Part shown: positions 1 through 5,786 of the stretch, in pieces
Layout of the letters: each line of letters starts with the position of its first letter
How positions within the stretch are numbered: position 1 is the stretch's first letter
From: Actinomycetes bacterium
GTDB taxonomy: Bacteria; Actinomycetota; CADDZG01; JAHWKV01
Length of the DNA stretch: 6,531 nt
Reading direction: 5' to 3'
NCBI GenBank assembly: GCA_029263035.1
Contig: JAJCYF010000043.1
Location: 1 to 6,531, forward strand
The notes under the pieces: generated by a model
What the model was told of the DNA's origin: nothing
Databases searched by the model: none
Seen by the model: the letters and a program-made list of their open reading frames with translations, nothing else
Position numbers and translations under genes: made by a program

Positions 1-657
1 CAGCGCCGGGGAGCCGCCGGAGCCTTCGGCGGGTCTTCGATGTACCAGCCTGCCGGTCACCACCGCCCCGTCGGCAACCCGGGCTCTGGTCTCGGATGTG
101 TACACCAGGTCCCCGTCCACGCGGGCGCCCTCCTCCAGAACCAGCCGGCCGGCGGAAACCTCGACGCCCGAAACTATGCCGGAGATCGTCAGGGTCTCGG
201 CCGTCCCGGTGATCCGGCCGTTCACCCGGCCCTGTACCCGGACTGTCCGGGCAGCCAGGACCAGATCCCTGCCGACGACTCCCTGGGCGCCGACGGCGAC
301 CGTCTGGCCTGCCGCCAGCAGGTCCCCGGCAACGTTGCCGGAAACCGATACGTCCTGGCCGGCCAGCCGTGCGGACCCCCCGACCTGCCCTCCCGCAGCG
401 ATTTCGCGGGCGCCAACGTTCAGGGACCCGGCCGTCGAGCCGCTGAAGTCCACTCGGTAACCCGAAACAAATACGTCACCAACCACCGCCCCGGGAATGC
501 GGACCTGTCCGCCGGCGGCGTAGACATCGTCATCGGTCGGGCCGGCGACCTCAACCCGCTCGCCGGTGCGAACCTGCGCCCCCCACGCGGCTGAGGGCAG
601 GGCAGCGAGGATCAGCACGCACAGAAGGGTGACTCGGTGGGCTGGCCTGCTCAGCAA
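1..657 (-). CDS. Secreted bactofilin-like (polymer-forming) repeat protein, 3' end cut by window edge
   Basis: This reading frame is open from a TTG at 657 to the left edge (219 codons, no stop), so the C-terminus is missing. The start is set by an AGGAG five bases upstream (663-667). No in-frame ATG lies nearby upstream, and the TTG gives a convincing signal peptide: basic start (SRPAHR), hydrophobic stretch about residues 9-20, and a likely cleavage site near AWGA-Q (25-28). From about residue 44 to 205 the protein is a run of short Gly/Val-rich units, for example AAGGQVRIPGAVVGDVFVSG, recurring about every 17-20 residues. This pattern predicts a right-handed beta-solenoid like bactofilins, which polymerise without nucleotide. 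Residues 206-219 turn into a Pro/Gly/Ser linker. I infer that the unseen part could hold membrane segments, as in other signal-peptide-bearing members. It lies 43 bases after the kinase-like gene on the same strand, so it is possibly in that operon. The fold class is fairly sure; the role is not known. Confidence 0.8.
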   Translation of the reverse strand, partial: MLSRPAHRVTLLCVLILAALPSAAWGAQVRTGERVEVAGPTDDDVYAAGGQVRIPGAVVGDVFVSGYRVDFSGSTAGSLNVGAREIAAGGQVGGSARLAGQDVSVSGNVAGDLLAAGQTVAVGAQGVVGRDLVLAARTVRVQGRVNGRITGTAETLTISGIVSGVEVSAGRLVLEEGARVDGDLVYTSETRARVADGAVVTGRLVHRRPAEGSGGSPAL

Positions 658-662
658 GATCT

Positions 663-667
663 CTCCT
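663..667 (-). promoter_or_regulatory. Ribosome binding site that decides the TTG start of the bactofilin-like gene
   Basis: On the minus strand, AAAAGGAGAGATC directly precedes TTG, giving AGGAG with a five-base spacer. This is one of the strongest Shine-Dalgarno matches in the window. It supports a TTG start that ATG/GTG-only gene finding would miss. Confidence 0.75.
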
Positions 668-700
668 TTTGTCCGGGCTCGCCGCCATGATAGGTGCGGG

Positions 701-1420
701 CTAAATCGGAGGCCATGGGTAGGGGCGGCCGGGTCCCGGCTCGGGGAATACCGGGGACTTGAGAATCGTCTCCGCCCGCCGCTTCAGGCTCTCCACCTCC
801 TCCGGCGGGAGCAGTTCGCCTATCCGGGACGACACCTCGTTCTCCAGGGCGTCGCACAGAGCCTCCACCGCCGCCAGCGAATCCATGGGCACCGGCTCCC
901 CGATGTAATCCCACAGCACCGTCCGCAGCTTCGGCTCAACGTGGAAACACACGCCGTGGTCGATGGCCCAGAGGCGGTCCGAGGCATCCCGCAGGATGTG
1001 GCCGCCCTTGCGATCGGCGTTGTTGACGATCAGGTCGAACACCGCGATCTGCTTCAACTCTTCGTCGTGTTCGGGCGTCAGGTTGAGAGCGTGGAACCGG
1101 GGGTCGTGCTCGATGTACTGCTGGACCATGCCCACGCCGTGCGGGCCGTCCCGCAGGATCGTGGGCGGGACGTAGGACCAGCCGAGCGCGGAGCACACCA
1201 CAAAGGCCGCGGCCTCCCTCTGGCACAACGTTCCCTGGGGGAAGTCCCATAGCGGGGACTCGCCGCGGCGGGGTTTGTACACGACCGGAGTGCCTGCATC
1301 GCCCAGGCGGGCAAGGAAGGTGTAGTTGGAGGATCCGGGCAGCAGCCCCAGCAGGTCCAGCTCGCCGGAGGCCAGCTCGGCGGCAACGGTGGGGCTAGCG
1401 GGCTCGGGGGTTGTGTCCAT
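701..1420 (-). CDS. SCO1664-family kinase-like protein (PI3/4-kinase-related fold)
   Basis: The 239-residue protein matches the actinobacterial SCO1664 family (TIGR03843), whose members are distantly related to phosphatidylinositol 3-/4-kinases; their substrate is unknown. Visible features, in order: a nucleotide-loop-like SNYTFLA (31-37); VVYKPRRGE (46-54), whose K49 is the probable ATP-binding lysine; the family motif SPLWDFPQGTL (55-65); hinge-like GVGMVQQYIEHDP (95-107); catalytic-loop-like VNNADRKGGH (132-141) with D136; and the metal-binding-like WAIDHGVCFH (151-160) with D154. All expected catalytic positions are present, so it looks active. No signal peptide or membrane segment is seen, so it is probably cytoplasmic. 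The ATG lies 26 bases inside the end of the DUF3090 gene and has no clear Shine-Dalgarno, so translation is probably coupled. A phosphotransferase partner of the upstream phosphomutase-like protein is inferred from conserved gene order. The C-terminal 18 residues are proline-rich. I am confident of the family, not of the substrate. Confidence 0.88.
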   Translation of the reverse strand: MDTTPEPASPTVAAELASGELDLLGLLPGSSNYTFLARLGDAGTPVVYKPRRGESPLWDFPQGTLCQREAAAFVVCSALGWSYVPPTILRDGPHGVGMVQQYIEHDPRFHALNLTPEHDEELKQIAVFDLIVNNADRKGGHILRDASDRLWAIDHGVCFHVEPKLRTVLWDYIGEPVPMDSLAAVEALCDALENEVSSRIGELLPPEEVESLKRRAETILKSPVFPEPGPGRPYPWPPI

Positions 1421-1946
1421 TGGTGGCCGGGCAGATGTGGCCGTCCGGCTCCATCGGGTGTCCGCACAGCGGGCAGGTTGGCCGACCCTGGGCCACGACC
1501 TTCATGCCCTGGATTCCGAAGGCGGCGAGCTGGCGCGGGGTCACGGCAATCCTCACCGTCGCCGCCAGCTCGGTCTCCGAGTCGGTCAGCTCGGAGAACA
1601 TCAACTCGATGACGTTGCGGGACTCCTCGTACCGCAGGGTGATGGTGCCGGCGTCGATCCGGAAGGCCGGCTGATCGGGGCGCAGCGCCATCGCATCGTC
1701 GAACGCCGGGCTGGCCGCGCCCAGCGGGCCCTTGCCCAGCAGTTCCTTGGTCATTTCGTGCTCGCCGATCTGGGAGAGCAGCTCATAGCTGGCACGGGCA
1801 AGCGCGGTCACCTGCTCCTTCTCCAGCACCCAGCTGTAGGTGTCGGTCCCGCGGGCCGCCTGCAGCATGAAGACCCGTCTGCCGGGCTGGCCCACGGCTC
1901 CGGCCGTCAGGCTGTCGGCCGGATCAATCTCAACGTCCTGGCTCAC
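1395..1946 (-). CDS. DUF3090 family protein with C-terminal zinc-ribbon-like motif (TIGR03847 type)
   Basis: The 183-residue protein is the middle member of the conserved actinobacterial trio, annotated elsewhere as DUF3090/TIGR03847 and of unknown function. Visible features: an N-terminal strand region RRVFMLQA (23-30) followed by LEKEQVTALA (41-50), which fits the family; a central FRIDAGTITLRYEE region (95-108) followed by acidic ELTDSETE; and a C-terminal QGRPTCPLCGHP...GHICPATNGH segment. C158, C161, H170, C172 and H178 there could bind one zinc ion. No signal peptide or membrane segment is seen. The start is GTG at 1946, inside a GTGA overlap with the phosphomutase stop, preceded by GAGGG eight bases upstream. 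Its 3' end overlaps the kinase-like gene by 26 bases, so the three products are probably made in balanced amounts. Family assignment is strong; an adaptor or regulatory role in the trio is only a guess. Confidence 0.9.
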   Translation of the reverse strand: MSQDVEIDPADSLTAGAVGQPGRRVFMLQAARGTDTYSWVLEKEQVTALARASYELLSQIGEHEMTKELLGKGPLGAASPAFDDAMALRPDQPAFRIDAGTITLRYEESRNVIELMFSELTDSETELAATVRIAVTPRQLAAFGIQGMKVVAQGRPTCPLCGHPMEPDGHICPATNGHNPRAR

Positions 1947-2614
1947 TTTGTTTTCCCTCGTTGGGGAGCCGGCCTGGCGGCCGTCTCAGCGGGCTTGCGC
2001 TTAAGGCTTTCGAACAGCTCGTCGTAACCGCCGGTGTCGCTGACGTTGATCAGGCGGGGTGCGCCGTCGCTGAGATGCAAAGTGGTGATCGATGCCGGGG
2101 CGATGTTGATCCGATCATAAAGCTCGATGCCCAGTCCAAGGCACCCGGCGACGATCAGCTTGATCATGTCGCAGTGGGAGCAGACGACGATCGCCTTGTC
2201 CTTGTGCTTCACCCGCAGGGCTTCGACGGCCACCATTCCCCGGGTGTGCGCCTCCCTGATGGTCTCACCTCCTGGGAACCGGAAGTCCGCCGGCCGGGCC
2301 CTCAGCTCCTTCCAACCCTTAGCGCCGTAGAGGCTCTTCAGGGTGCGGCCCTGCCAGCTTCCGTAGTCGATCTCGGCCAGGTCATCGACGGTCGTCACCT
2401 TGAGCTTGTGGTGGGAGGCCACGGTAGCTGCCGTCTCCACGCAGCGCTCCATGGGGCTCGAGTACACCGCTTTCAGCGGGGCGCCGGCCAGGCGCCGCCC
2501 GGTAGCGGCGGCCTGCTCCCGGCCTTCGTCGGAGAGCGGGTAGCCGTCGAGCCGGCCGATCAGCACCTTGCCGGTAACGGGGGTAAGCGCGTGCCTAACC
2601 AGGAACAGGATCAC
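1943..2614 (-). CDS. Histidine-phosphatase-superfamily protein, probable phosphomutase (MSMEG_4193 family)
   Basis: With a GTG start at 2614 the protein has 223 residues and begins VILFLVRHALTP, as branch-1 histidine phosphatases do. Visible catalytic features: R7-H8 (LVRHA) with the phospho-acceptor histidine; R57 in SSPMERCVETA (52-62); acid E82 in EIDYGSWQGR (81-90); and the second histidine H147 in VVCSHCDMIK (143-152). FRFPGGET (111-118) and APASITTLHL (172-181) fit the MSMEG_4193 subgroup (TIGR03848). That subgroup is called a probable phosphomutase only because it sits with a kinase-like gene, as it does here. Two usual glycines are replaced (RHG to RHA, SHGD to SHCD). The last 20 residues are basic and probably disordered. 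In-frame ATGs exist upstream (2632, 2698), but they add non-family sequence and run into the divergent promoter. The superfamily is certain; the substrate is unknown, and a phosphatase role remains possible. Confidence 0.9.
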   Translation of the reverse strand: MILFLVRHALTPVTGKVLIGRLDGYPLSDEGREQAAATGRRLAGAPLKAVYSSPMERCVETAATVASHHKLKVTTVDDLAEIDYGSWQGRTLKSLYGAKGWKELRARPADFRFPGGETIREAHTRGMVAVEALRVKHKDKAIVVCSHCDMIKLIVAGCLGLGIELYDRINIAPASITTLHLSDGAPRLINVSDTGGYDELFESLKRKPAETAARPAPQRGKTK

Positions 2615-2620
2615 CCAAGA

Positions 2621-2626
2621 TGTATA
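2621..2626 (-). promoter_or_regulatory. Putative -10 element for the phosphomutase-DUF3090-kinase operon
   Basis: On the minus strand, TATACA lies six bases before GTG 2614 in an AT-rich patch within otherwise GC-rich sequence. Transcription from it would begin at or within a base or two of the GTG, giving a leaderless message. This agrees with the absence of a Shine-Dalgarno at this start. No convincing -35 box is seen. The match to the -10 consensus is partial. Confidence 0.4.
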
Positions 2627-2653
2627 TCGCATCCTCGGGATTGCACCGGAGAC

Positions 2654-2659
2654 TAAGAT
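2654..2659 (+). promoter_or_regulatory. Putative -10 element (TAAGAT) for the fumarase-FIST operon
   Basis: TAAGAT fits the actinobacterial TANNNT -10 pattern and ends seven bases before GTG 2667, which predicts a transcript starting on the start codon. The only purine-rich candidate Shine-Dalgarno (GGAG at 2648-2651) is 15 bases from the GTG, too far to be typical, which favours leaderless translation. No good -35 box is seen, as is common for actinobacterial promoters. Confidence 0.45.
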
Positions 2660-2666
2660 CAAGACC

Positions 2667-4094
2667 GTGACCGACAAGCGCATCGAAACCGACAGCATGG
2701 GCAGGGTGGAGGTACCCGCCGGGGCCCTCTACGGTGCCCAGACCCAGCGGGCGGTCGACAACTTCACCATCTCCGAATGGCGGTTCGGCCGCCGGTTCCT
2801 GAAGGCGCTGGGCCTGGTGAAGTGGGCGGCAGCCCGCTCCAACCAGCAGCTTGGGCTGCTCGAAGACGAGCTTGCGGTTGCGATTCAGGCCGGGGCCGAG
2901 GAGGTGGCCCGGGGTGACCATGACGCCGACTTCCCGCTGGATATCTTCCAAACCGGGTCCGGCACCTCAACCAACATGAATGCCAACGAGGTCATTGCCA
3001 ACCTGGCGAACCTCAGGCTCGGGTTTGATCTCGGGGCCAAAGAACCGGTCCATCCCAACGACCACGTGAACCTGTGCCAGTCGTCGAACGACGTGATCCC
3101 GACCGTTACCCACCTGGCGGCCCTCCTGGCCATCGACGAGGTGCTGCTGCCGGCCCTGCAGCACCTGCAAGCGGCGCTGGCGGCCAAGGCGCAGGAGTTC
3201 GACCACATTGTGAAGTCCGGCCGGACCCACCTCATGGATGCCACCCCGGTCCGCCTGGGTCAGGAGTTCGGGGGCTACGCCTCCCAGGCCTCACATTCCG
3301 TCGCCCGCATCCGGGCCTGCCGCCAGGACCTGATGGAGCTGGCGTTGGGCGGAACCGCGGTGGGCACCGGCGTCAACGCCCACCCCGGCTTCGCCCCGGG
3401 GGCCATCGCGCTGCTGGCGGAACGCCTTGGCCTGCCCCTGACCGAAGCCTCCAACCATTTCGAAGCCCAAAGCGCCCGGGATGCGGTGGTGGCCGCCTCC
3501 GGCGCGCTCAAGGCCGGCGCGGTATCCGTTGCCCGTATTGCCAACGACCTGCGATGGCTGGCCTCCGGGCCGGCGTCGGGGCTCGGCGAGATCCGGCTGC
3601 CCGGCCTGCAGCCGGGCTCCAGCATCATGCCGGGCAAGGTGAACCCGGTGATCCCCGAAGCGGTCATCCAGGTGGCGGCGCAGATCATCGGCAACGACGC
3701 GGCCATCACCCTCGGCGGTTTGGGAAGCATGTTTGAGCTGAACACCATGATGCCCCTGATGGCGCACGACCTGTTGTTCTCAATCGAGGCCCTGGCCGCC
3801 GGGTCGGAGTTGCTGGCGTCGAAGTGTGTCGAGGGGATCGAGGCGGACGAGAAGCGCTGCTCGGAACTTCTTTTTGGCAGCCTGGTGCTGGTAACCGCCC
3901 TGGTCCCCGCTATCGGGTACGACGCCGCGGCCAGGGTTTCCAAACGAGCTTACGAGACAGGGAATACCCTTAGGCAGACCGTGCTCGACATGGGAATGAT
4001 GACCGAGGACCAGGTAGACCAGGCGCTCGACGTCCGCAGCATGACCGAGGGCGGCCTGGAGCCCGGGCACGGCGGAACGAAGGGGACACAGTGA
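2667..4094 (+). CDS. fumC: Class II fumarate hydratase (fumarase C)
   Basis: This cytoplasmic TCA-cycle enzyme reversibly hydrates fumarate to L-malate. Class II members are iron-free homotetramers. With the GTG at 2667 it has 475 residues, about the usual 460-475. It opens with RIETDSMGRVEVPAGALYGA (5-24), typical of the family. Key motifs: GSGTSTNMNANEV (97-109); HPNDHVNLCQSSND (129-142); GRTHLMDATP (185-194), with H188 the equivalent of the E. coli active-site histidine; GGTAVGTGVN (228-237); and GSSIMPGKVNP (317-327), with catalytic S318, K324 and N326. The THLMDATP and PGKVN forms indicate fumarase; aspartase has TQLQDAVP and PAKVN. The SGRTHLMDA and PGKVNPVIPEA forms resemble mycobacterial FumC. 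An upstream in-frame ATG at 2568 is rejected because it would read through the divergent operon's promoter and 5' end; a later ATG at 2697 would remove conserved sequence. The stop overlaps the FIST gene start (GTGA), so the two are co-translated. Confidence 0.96.
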   Translation: MTDKRIETDSMGRVEVPAGALYGAQTQRAVDNFTISEWRFGRRFLKALGLVKWAAARSNQQLGLLEDELAVAIQAGAEEVARGDHDADFPLDIFQTGSGTSTNMNANEVIANLANLRLGFDLGAKEPVHPNDHVNLCQSSNDVIPTVTHLAALLAIDEVLLPALQHLQAALAAKAQEFDHIVKSGRTHLMDATPVRLGQEFGGYASQASHSVARIRACRQDLMELALGGTAVGTGVNAHPGFAPGAIALLAERLGLPLTEASNHFEAQSARDAVVAASGALKAGAVSVARIANDLRWLASGPASGLGEIRLPGLQPGSSIMPGKVNPVIPEAVIQVAAQIIGNDAAITLGGLGSMFELNTMMPLMAHDLLFSIEALAAGSELLASKCVEGIEADEKRCSELLFGSLVLVTALVPAIGYDAAARVSKRAYETGNTLRQTVLDMGMMTEDQVDQALDVRSMTEGGLEPGHGGTKGTQ

Positions 4095-5269
4095 TCAGAA
4101 TCGGTTCCGCCATATCAACCAATCCCAATCCGGACCAGGCGGCCAACGAGGTCTTCGACCGGGCTATCGCATCTTTGGAGGGGGACTCCCCGGACCTGGC
4201 CTTCGTTTTCGTCTCTTCGGCTCATGGTCCCGGGGTCGCCGAGGTGGTCAAGACACTGGCCCCCCGGATGGGCGACGGCATCCTCCTGGGCTGCACCACG
4301 CAGGCCTGTATCGGCGAGGAGCGGGAGGTGGAGGAAGGCCCTGCCGTGGCGTTGTGGGTGGGACACCTGCCCGGCGCCGTCCTGGTCCCCTTCACGCTGT
4401 CCTTCCAGCAGACCGCCGACGGCCAGGCTCTGGTGGGTTTTCCGATCCTCGAGGACCACATCAAGTCGGTATTCCTGCTGGCCGACCCGTACACCTTCCC
4501 CACCCAGCACCTGCTCCAGAGCCTGAACGACAACAGCCCCGACCTGCCGGTCTTCGGCGGGCAGGCGTCGGGCGCCGGCGCCGGACAGATTGCACTGGTC
4601 CACGGCGGGCAGATCCTGAGGGAGGGAGCGGTCGGGGTTCAGGTGGGAGGAGATATTGACGTCGCTCCCCTGGTGTCCCAGGGCTGCAAGCCCATCGGCG
4701 AGCCGTTCATCGTCACCAATGCCAAGGGCAACATCATCTCGCAGCTAGGCGGCAAGCCGCCGCTGTTCCGGCTGCGGGAGATCATGTCGAAAATGACCCG
4801 GGAGGAGCGGGCCCGCGCGGCCCACAACCTGCACCTGGGAGTTGTGATCGACGAGCGCAAGCTAGATCCAGAGCCGGGCGACTTTTTGATCCGGGCCGTG
4901 CTTCAGGCCGACCCGGAGACCGGCGCCGTATCGGTGGGCGATGTGGTGACCGTGGGCCAGACGGTCCAGTTCCAGGTCCGCGATGCCGAGACGGCCGATG
5001 CCGACTTGAGGAGCCTGCTGGCCGAGCGGCTGAACCAGACCGACGGCCGGGACCCGGCAGGCGCCCTCTTGTTCACCTGCAACGGCCGGGGCTCCAACCT
5101 GTTCGGGTCCCCCGACCACGACGTAACCGTGCTGCGGGACAACGTCCCGGGGCTCGCGGTGGCGGGTATGTTCTGCGGAGGAGAGATCGGCCCGATCGGC
5201 GGGAAGAACTTCCTTCACGGCTTCACCGCCAGCGTGGCGCTGTTCCTGGAGCCCTTGAACCGGGACTAA
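4091..5269 (+). CDS. FIST domain protein (FIST_N plus FIST_C), predicted small-ligand sensor
   Basis: The 392-residue protein has an N-terminal FIST domain (about 30-195) and a FIST_C domain (about 225-375). FIST_N evidence is DLAFVFVSSAHG (35-46), GILLGCTTQACIGE (63-76) and PVFGGQASGAGAG (153-165). FIST_C evidence is GDFLIRAVLQADPETGAVSV (263-282), ALLFTCNGRGSNLFG (325-339) and the signature AGMFCGGEIGPIGGKNFLHG (358-377). FIST modules are predicted to sense small ligands, possibly amino acids, in signal transduction. No output domain, signal peptide or membrane segment is attached here, so it is probably a free-standing cytoplasmic protein whose partner is not visible. Cysteines C68, C73, C330 and C362 lie in conserved glycine-rich loops. 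The GTG start overlaps the fumarase stop by four bases and has AGGGG five bases upstream (4081-4085), so translation is coupled. The C-terminus (NRD-stop) forms the first unit of a tandem repeat continuing past the gene. The family is clear; the ligand and output are unknown. Confidence 0.93.
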   Translation: MIRIGSAISTNPNPDQAANEVFDRAIASLEGDSPDLAFVFVSSAHGPGVAEVVKTLAPRMGDGILLGCTTQACIGEEREVEEGPAVALWVGHLPGAVLVPFTLSFQQTADGQALVGFPILEDHIKSVFLLADPYTFPTQHLLQSLNDNSPDLPVFGGQASGAGAGQIALVHGGQILREGAVGVQVGGDIDVAPLVSQGCKPIGEPFIVTNAKGNIISQLGGKPPLFRLREIMSKMTREERARAAHNLHLGVVIDERKLDPEPGDFLIRAVLQADPETGAVSVGDVVTVGQTVQFQVRDAETADADLRSLLAERLNQTDGRDPAGALLFTCNGRGSNLFGSPDHDVTVLRDNVPGLAVAGMFCGGEIGPIGGKNFLHGFTASVALFLEPLNRD

Positions 5270-5313
5270 AGATGAACCGAGACTAAAGATGAACCGGGAC
5301 TAAGACTAAAGAT
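5257..5313. repeat. Three-unit imperfect tandem repeat at the junction of convergent genes
   Basis: The unit GAACCGGGACTAAAGAT (17 bases) occurs at 5257-5273, again at 5274-5290 with one change (CCGAGAC), and a third time at 5291-5313 with an internal six-base GACTAA duplication. The FIST stop (TAA 5267-5269) is in unit 1. The response-regulator stop (TAG on the minus strand, 5308-5306) is at the end of unit 3. Each GACTAA element reads TAA on one strand and TAG (CTA) on the other. Replication slippage on the 3' end of the FIST gene is the simplest origin. Confidence 0.9.
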
Positions 5314-5322
5314 CGTCCGGGT
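5293..5322. terminator. Possible weak bidirectional terminator hairpin between convergent genes
   Basis: ACCGGGAC (5293-5300) can pair with GTCCGGGT (5315-5322) through seven of eight positions, with one G-G mismatch and a 14-base loop. It lies between the two convergent stop codons and the end of the response regulator. No U-tract follows in either direction and the loop is long, so a real intrinsic terminator is doubtful. Confidence 0.2.
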
Positions 5323-5686
5323 AACCGATCAGCTCACCGATCCGGTCGAGCATCCGGGAGGGCTCAAACGGCTTGGGAAATATGTTCTCGTGGCCGATCA
5401 GGGTGCGAAGGGCATCCAGCGACTCGTACTTACCGCTGACCACCAGCACCGGGACCTTGGACAGCTTGGAGTGGCGGCGCATGGTTCTCAGAACGTTCTC
5501 GCCGTCGATCCCGGGCATCATCAGGTCCAGGATCATCAGGTCCGGCTTTAGCTCCTCGGCTTTGCTGAGGCCGTCCCTGCCGTCGCTGGCCTCGATGATC
5601 GCGTAACCCTCGGTCTCCAGGAGGACCTTGATCAGCTCCCGCACGGAAGGGTTGTCCTCGAGGAGCAGTACAGTTCTTGGCGCCAT
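5306..5686 (-). CDS. Single-domain response regulator (CheY-like receiver)
   Basis: The 126-residue protein is a lone receiver (REC) domain with no DNA-binding or enzymatic output. It takes a phosphoryl group from a histidine kinase and signals through protein contacts. All key receiver residues are visible: acidic pair E10-D11 (LLLEDNP), phospho-acceptor D54 in LMILDLMMPGIDG (50-62), switch S84 in VLVVSGK (80-86), and K105 in PKPF (104-107). The length matches CheY/Spo0F-type proteins. It is encoded convergently with the FIST gene and divergently from the membrane protein gene, so its cognate kinase is not in the window. The ATG at 5686 is the natural start, directly before APRTVLLLEDN. It has no good Shine-Dalgarno, and an AT-rich -10-like patch sits about ten bases upstream. 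The receiver assignment is secure; the pathway is unknown. Confidence 0.94.
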   Translation of the reverse strand: MAPRTVLLLEDNPSVRELIKVLLETEGYAIIEASDGRDGLSKAEELKPDLMILDLMMPGIDGENVLRTMRRHSKLSKVPVLVVSGKYESLDALRTLIGHENIFPKPFEPSRMLDRIGELIGYPDDL

Positions 5687-5695
5687 CGCTTGCCT

Positions 5696-5706
5696 AGCGT
5701 ATATCG
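5696..5706 (-). promoter_or_regulatory. Putative -10 region for the response regulator
   Basis: The minus strand reads CGATATACGCT 10-20 bases upstream of the ATG. TACGCT (5701-5696) fits TANNNT and would start transcription about two bases before the ATG, giving a nearly leaderless message. The octamer CGATATAC also occurs just before the phosphomutase gene start (2629-2622). No -35 box is recognisable. Confidence 0.3.
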
Positions 5707-5737
5707 GGAAGAAAGCAAGGCGCAGCCCACGGGCGCT

Positions 5738-5743
5738 TAGACT
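5738..5743 (+). promoter_or_regulatory. Weak candidate -10 (TAGACT) for the membrane protein gene
   Basis: TAGACT fits the loose TANNNT pattern and lies about 55 bases before ATG 5799, leaving room for a leader that carries the strong Shine-Dalgarno. No -35 match is seen at the expected distance. It is the only plausible element noticed on this strand in the 112-bp spacer 5687-5798, which otherwise holds no gene. Confidence 0.2.
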
Positions 5744-5786
5744 TCAGCCGGAAGCCACCCGGCACCCCTTACCGGCCAACCCGACC

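Noticed and set aside
40..594. Plus-strand open frame of 184 codons
   Set aside because: It is antisense to the bactofilin-like frame, which has a Shine-Dalgarno, a signal peptide and a clear repeat. The plus-strand product is low-complexity and matches no family I know.
566..1252. Plus-strand open frame of 228 codons, and other long plus-strand frames across 1326-2656
   Set aside because: They lie opposite the trio genes, whose family motifs are unmistakable. Long antisense frames are expected in high-GC coding DNA.
2568..2666. Longer fumarase starting at ATG 2568
   Set aside because: The extra 33 residues do not resemble fumarase and would be read through the divergent operon's promoter and 5' coding end. 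GTG 2667 gives the usual fumarase N-terminus.
2615..2698. Longer phosphomutase starting at ATG 2698 or 2632
   Set aside because: Family proteins begin just before the LVRH motif. The longer forms would run into the fumarase promoter or coding start and lack a Shine-Dalgarno.
3275..3943. Minus-strand open frames of 222 and 158 codons inside the fumarase gene
   Set aside because: They are shadows of the fumarase coding frame with no recognisable domains or start signals.
2667..4094. Aspartase rather than fumarase
   Set aside because: GRTHLMDATP and IMPGKVNP are fumarase forms; aspartase has GRTQLQDAVP and IMPAKVNP.
5257..5313. CRISPR array or attachment site
   Set aside because: The units are directly adjacent 17-base copies without spacers, and there are no cas genes, integrase or tRNA nearby.
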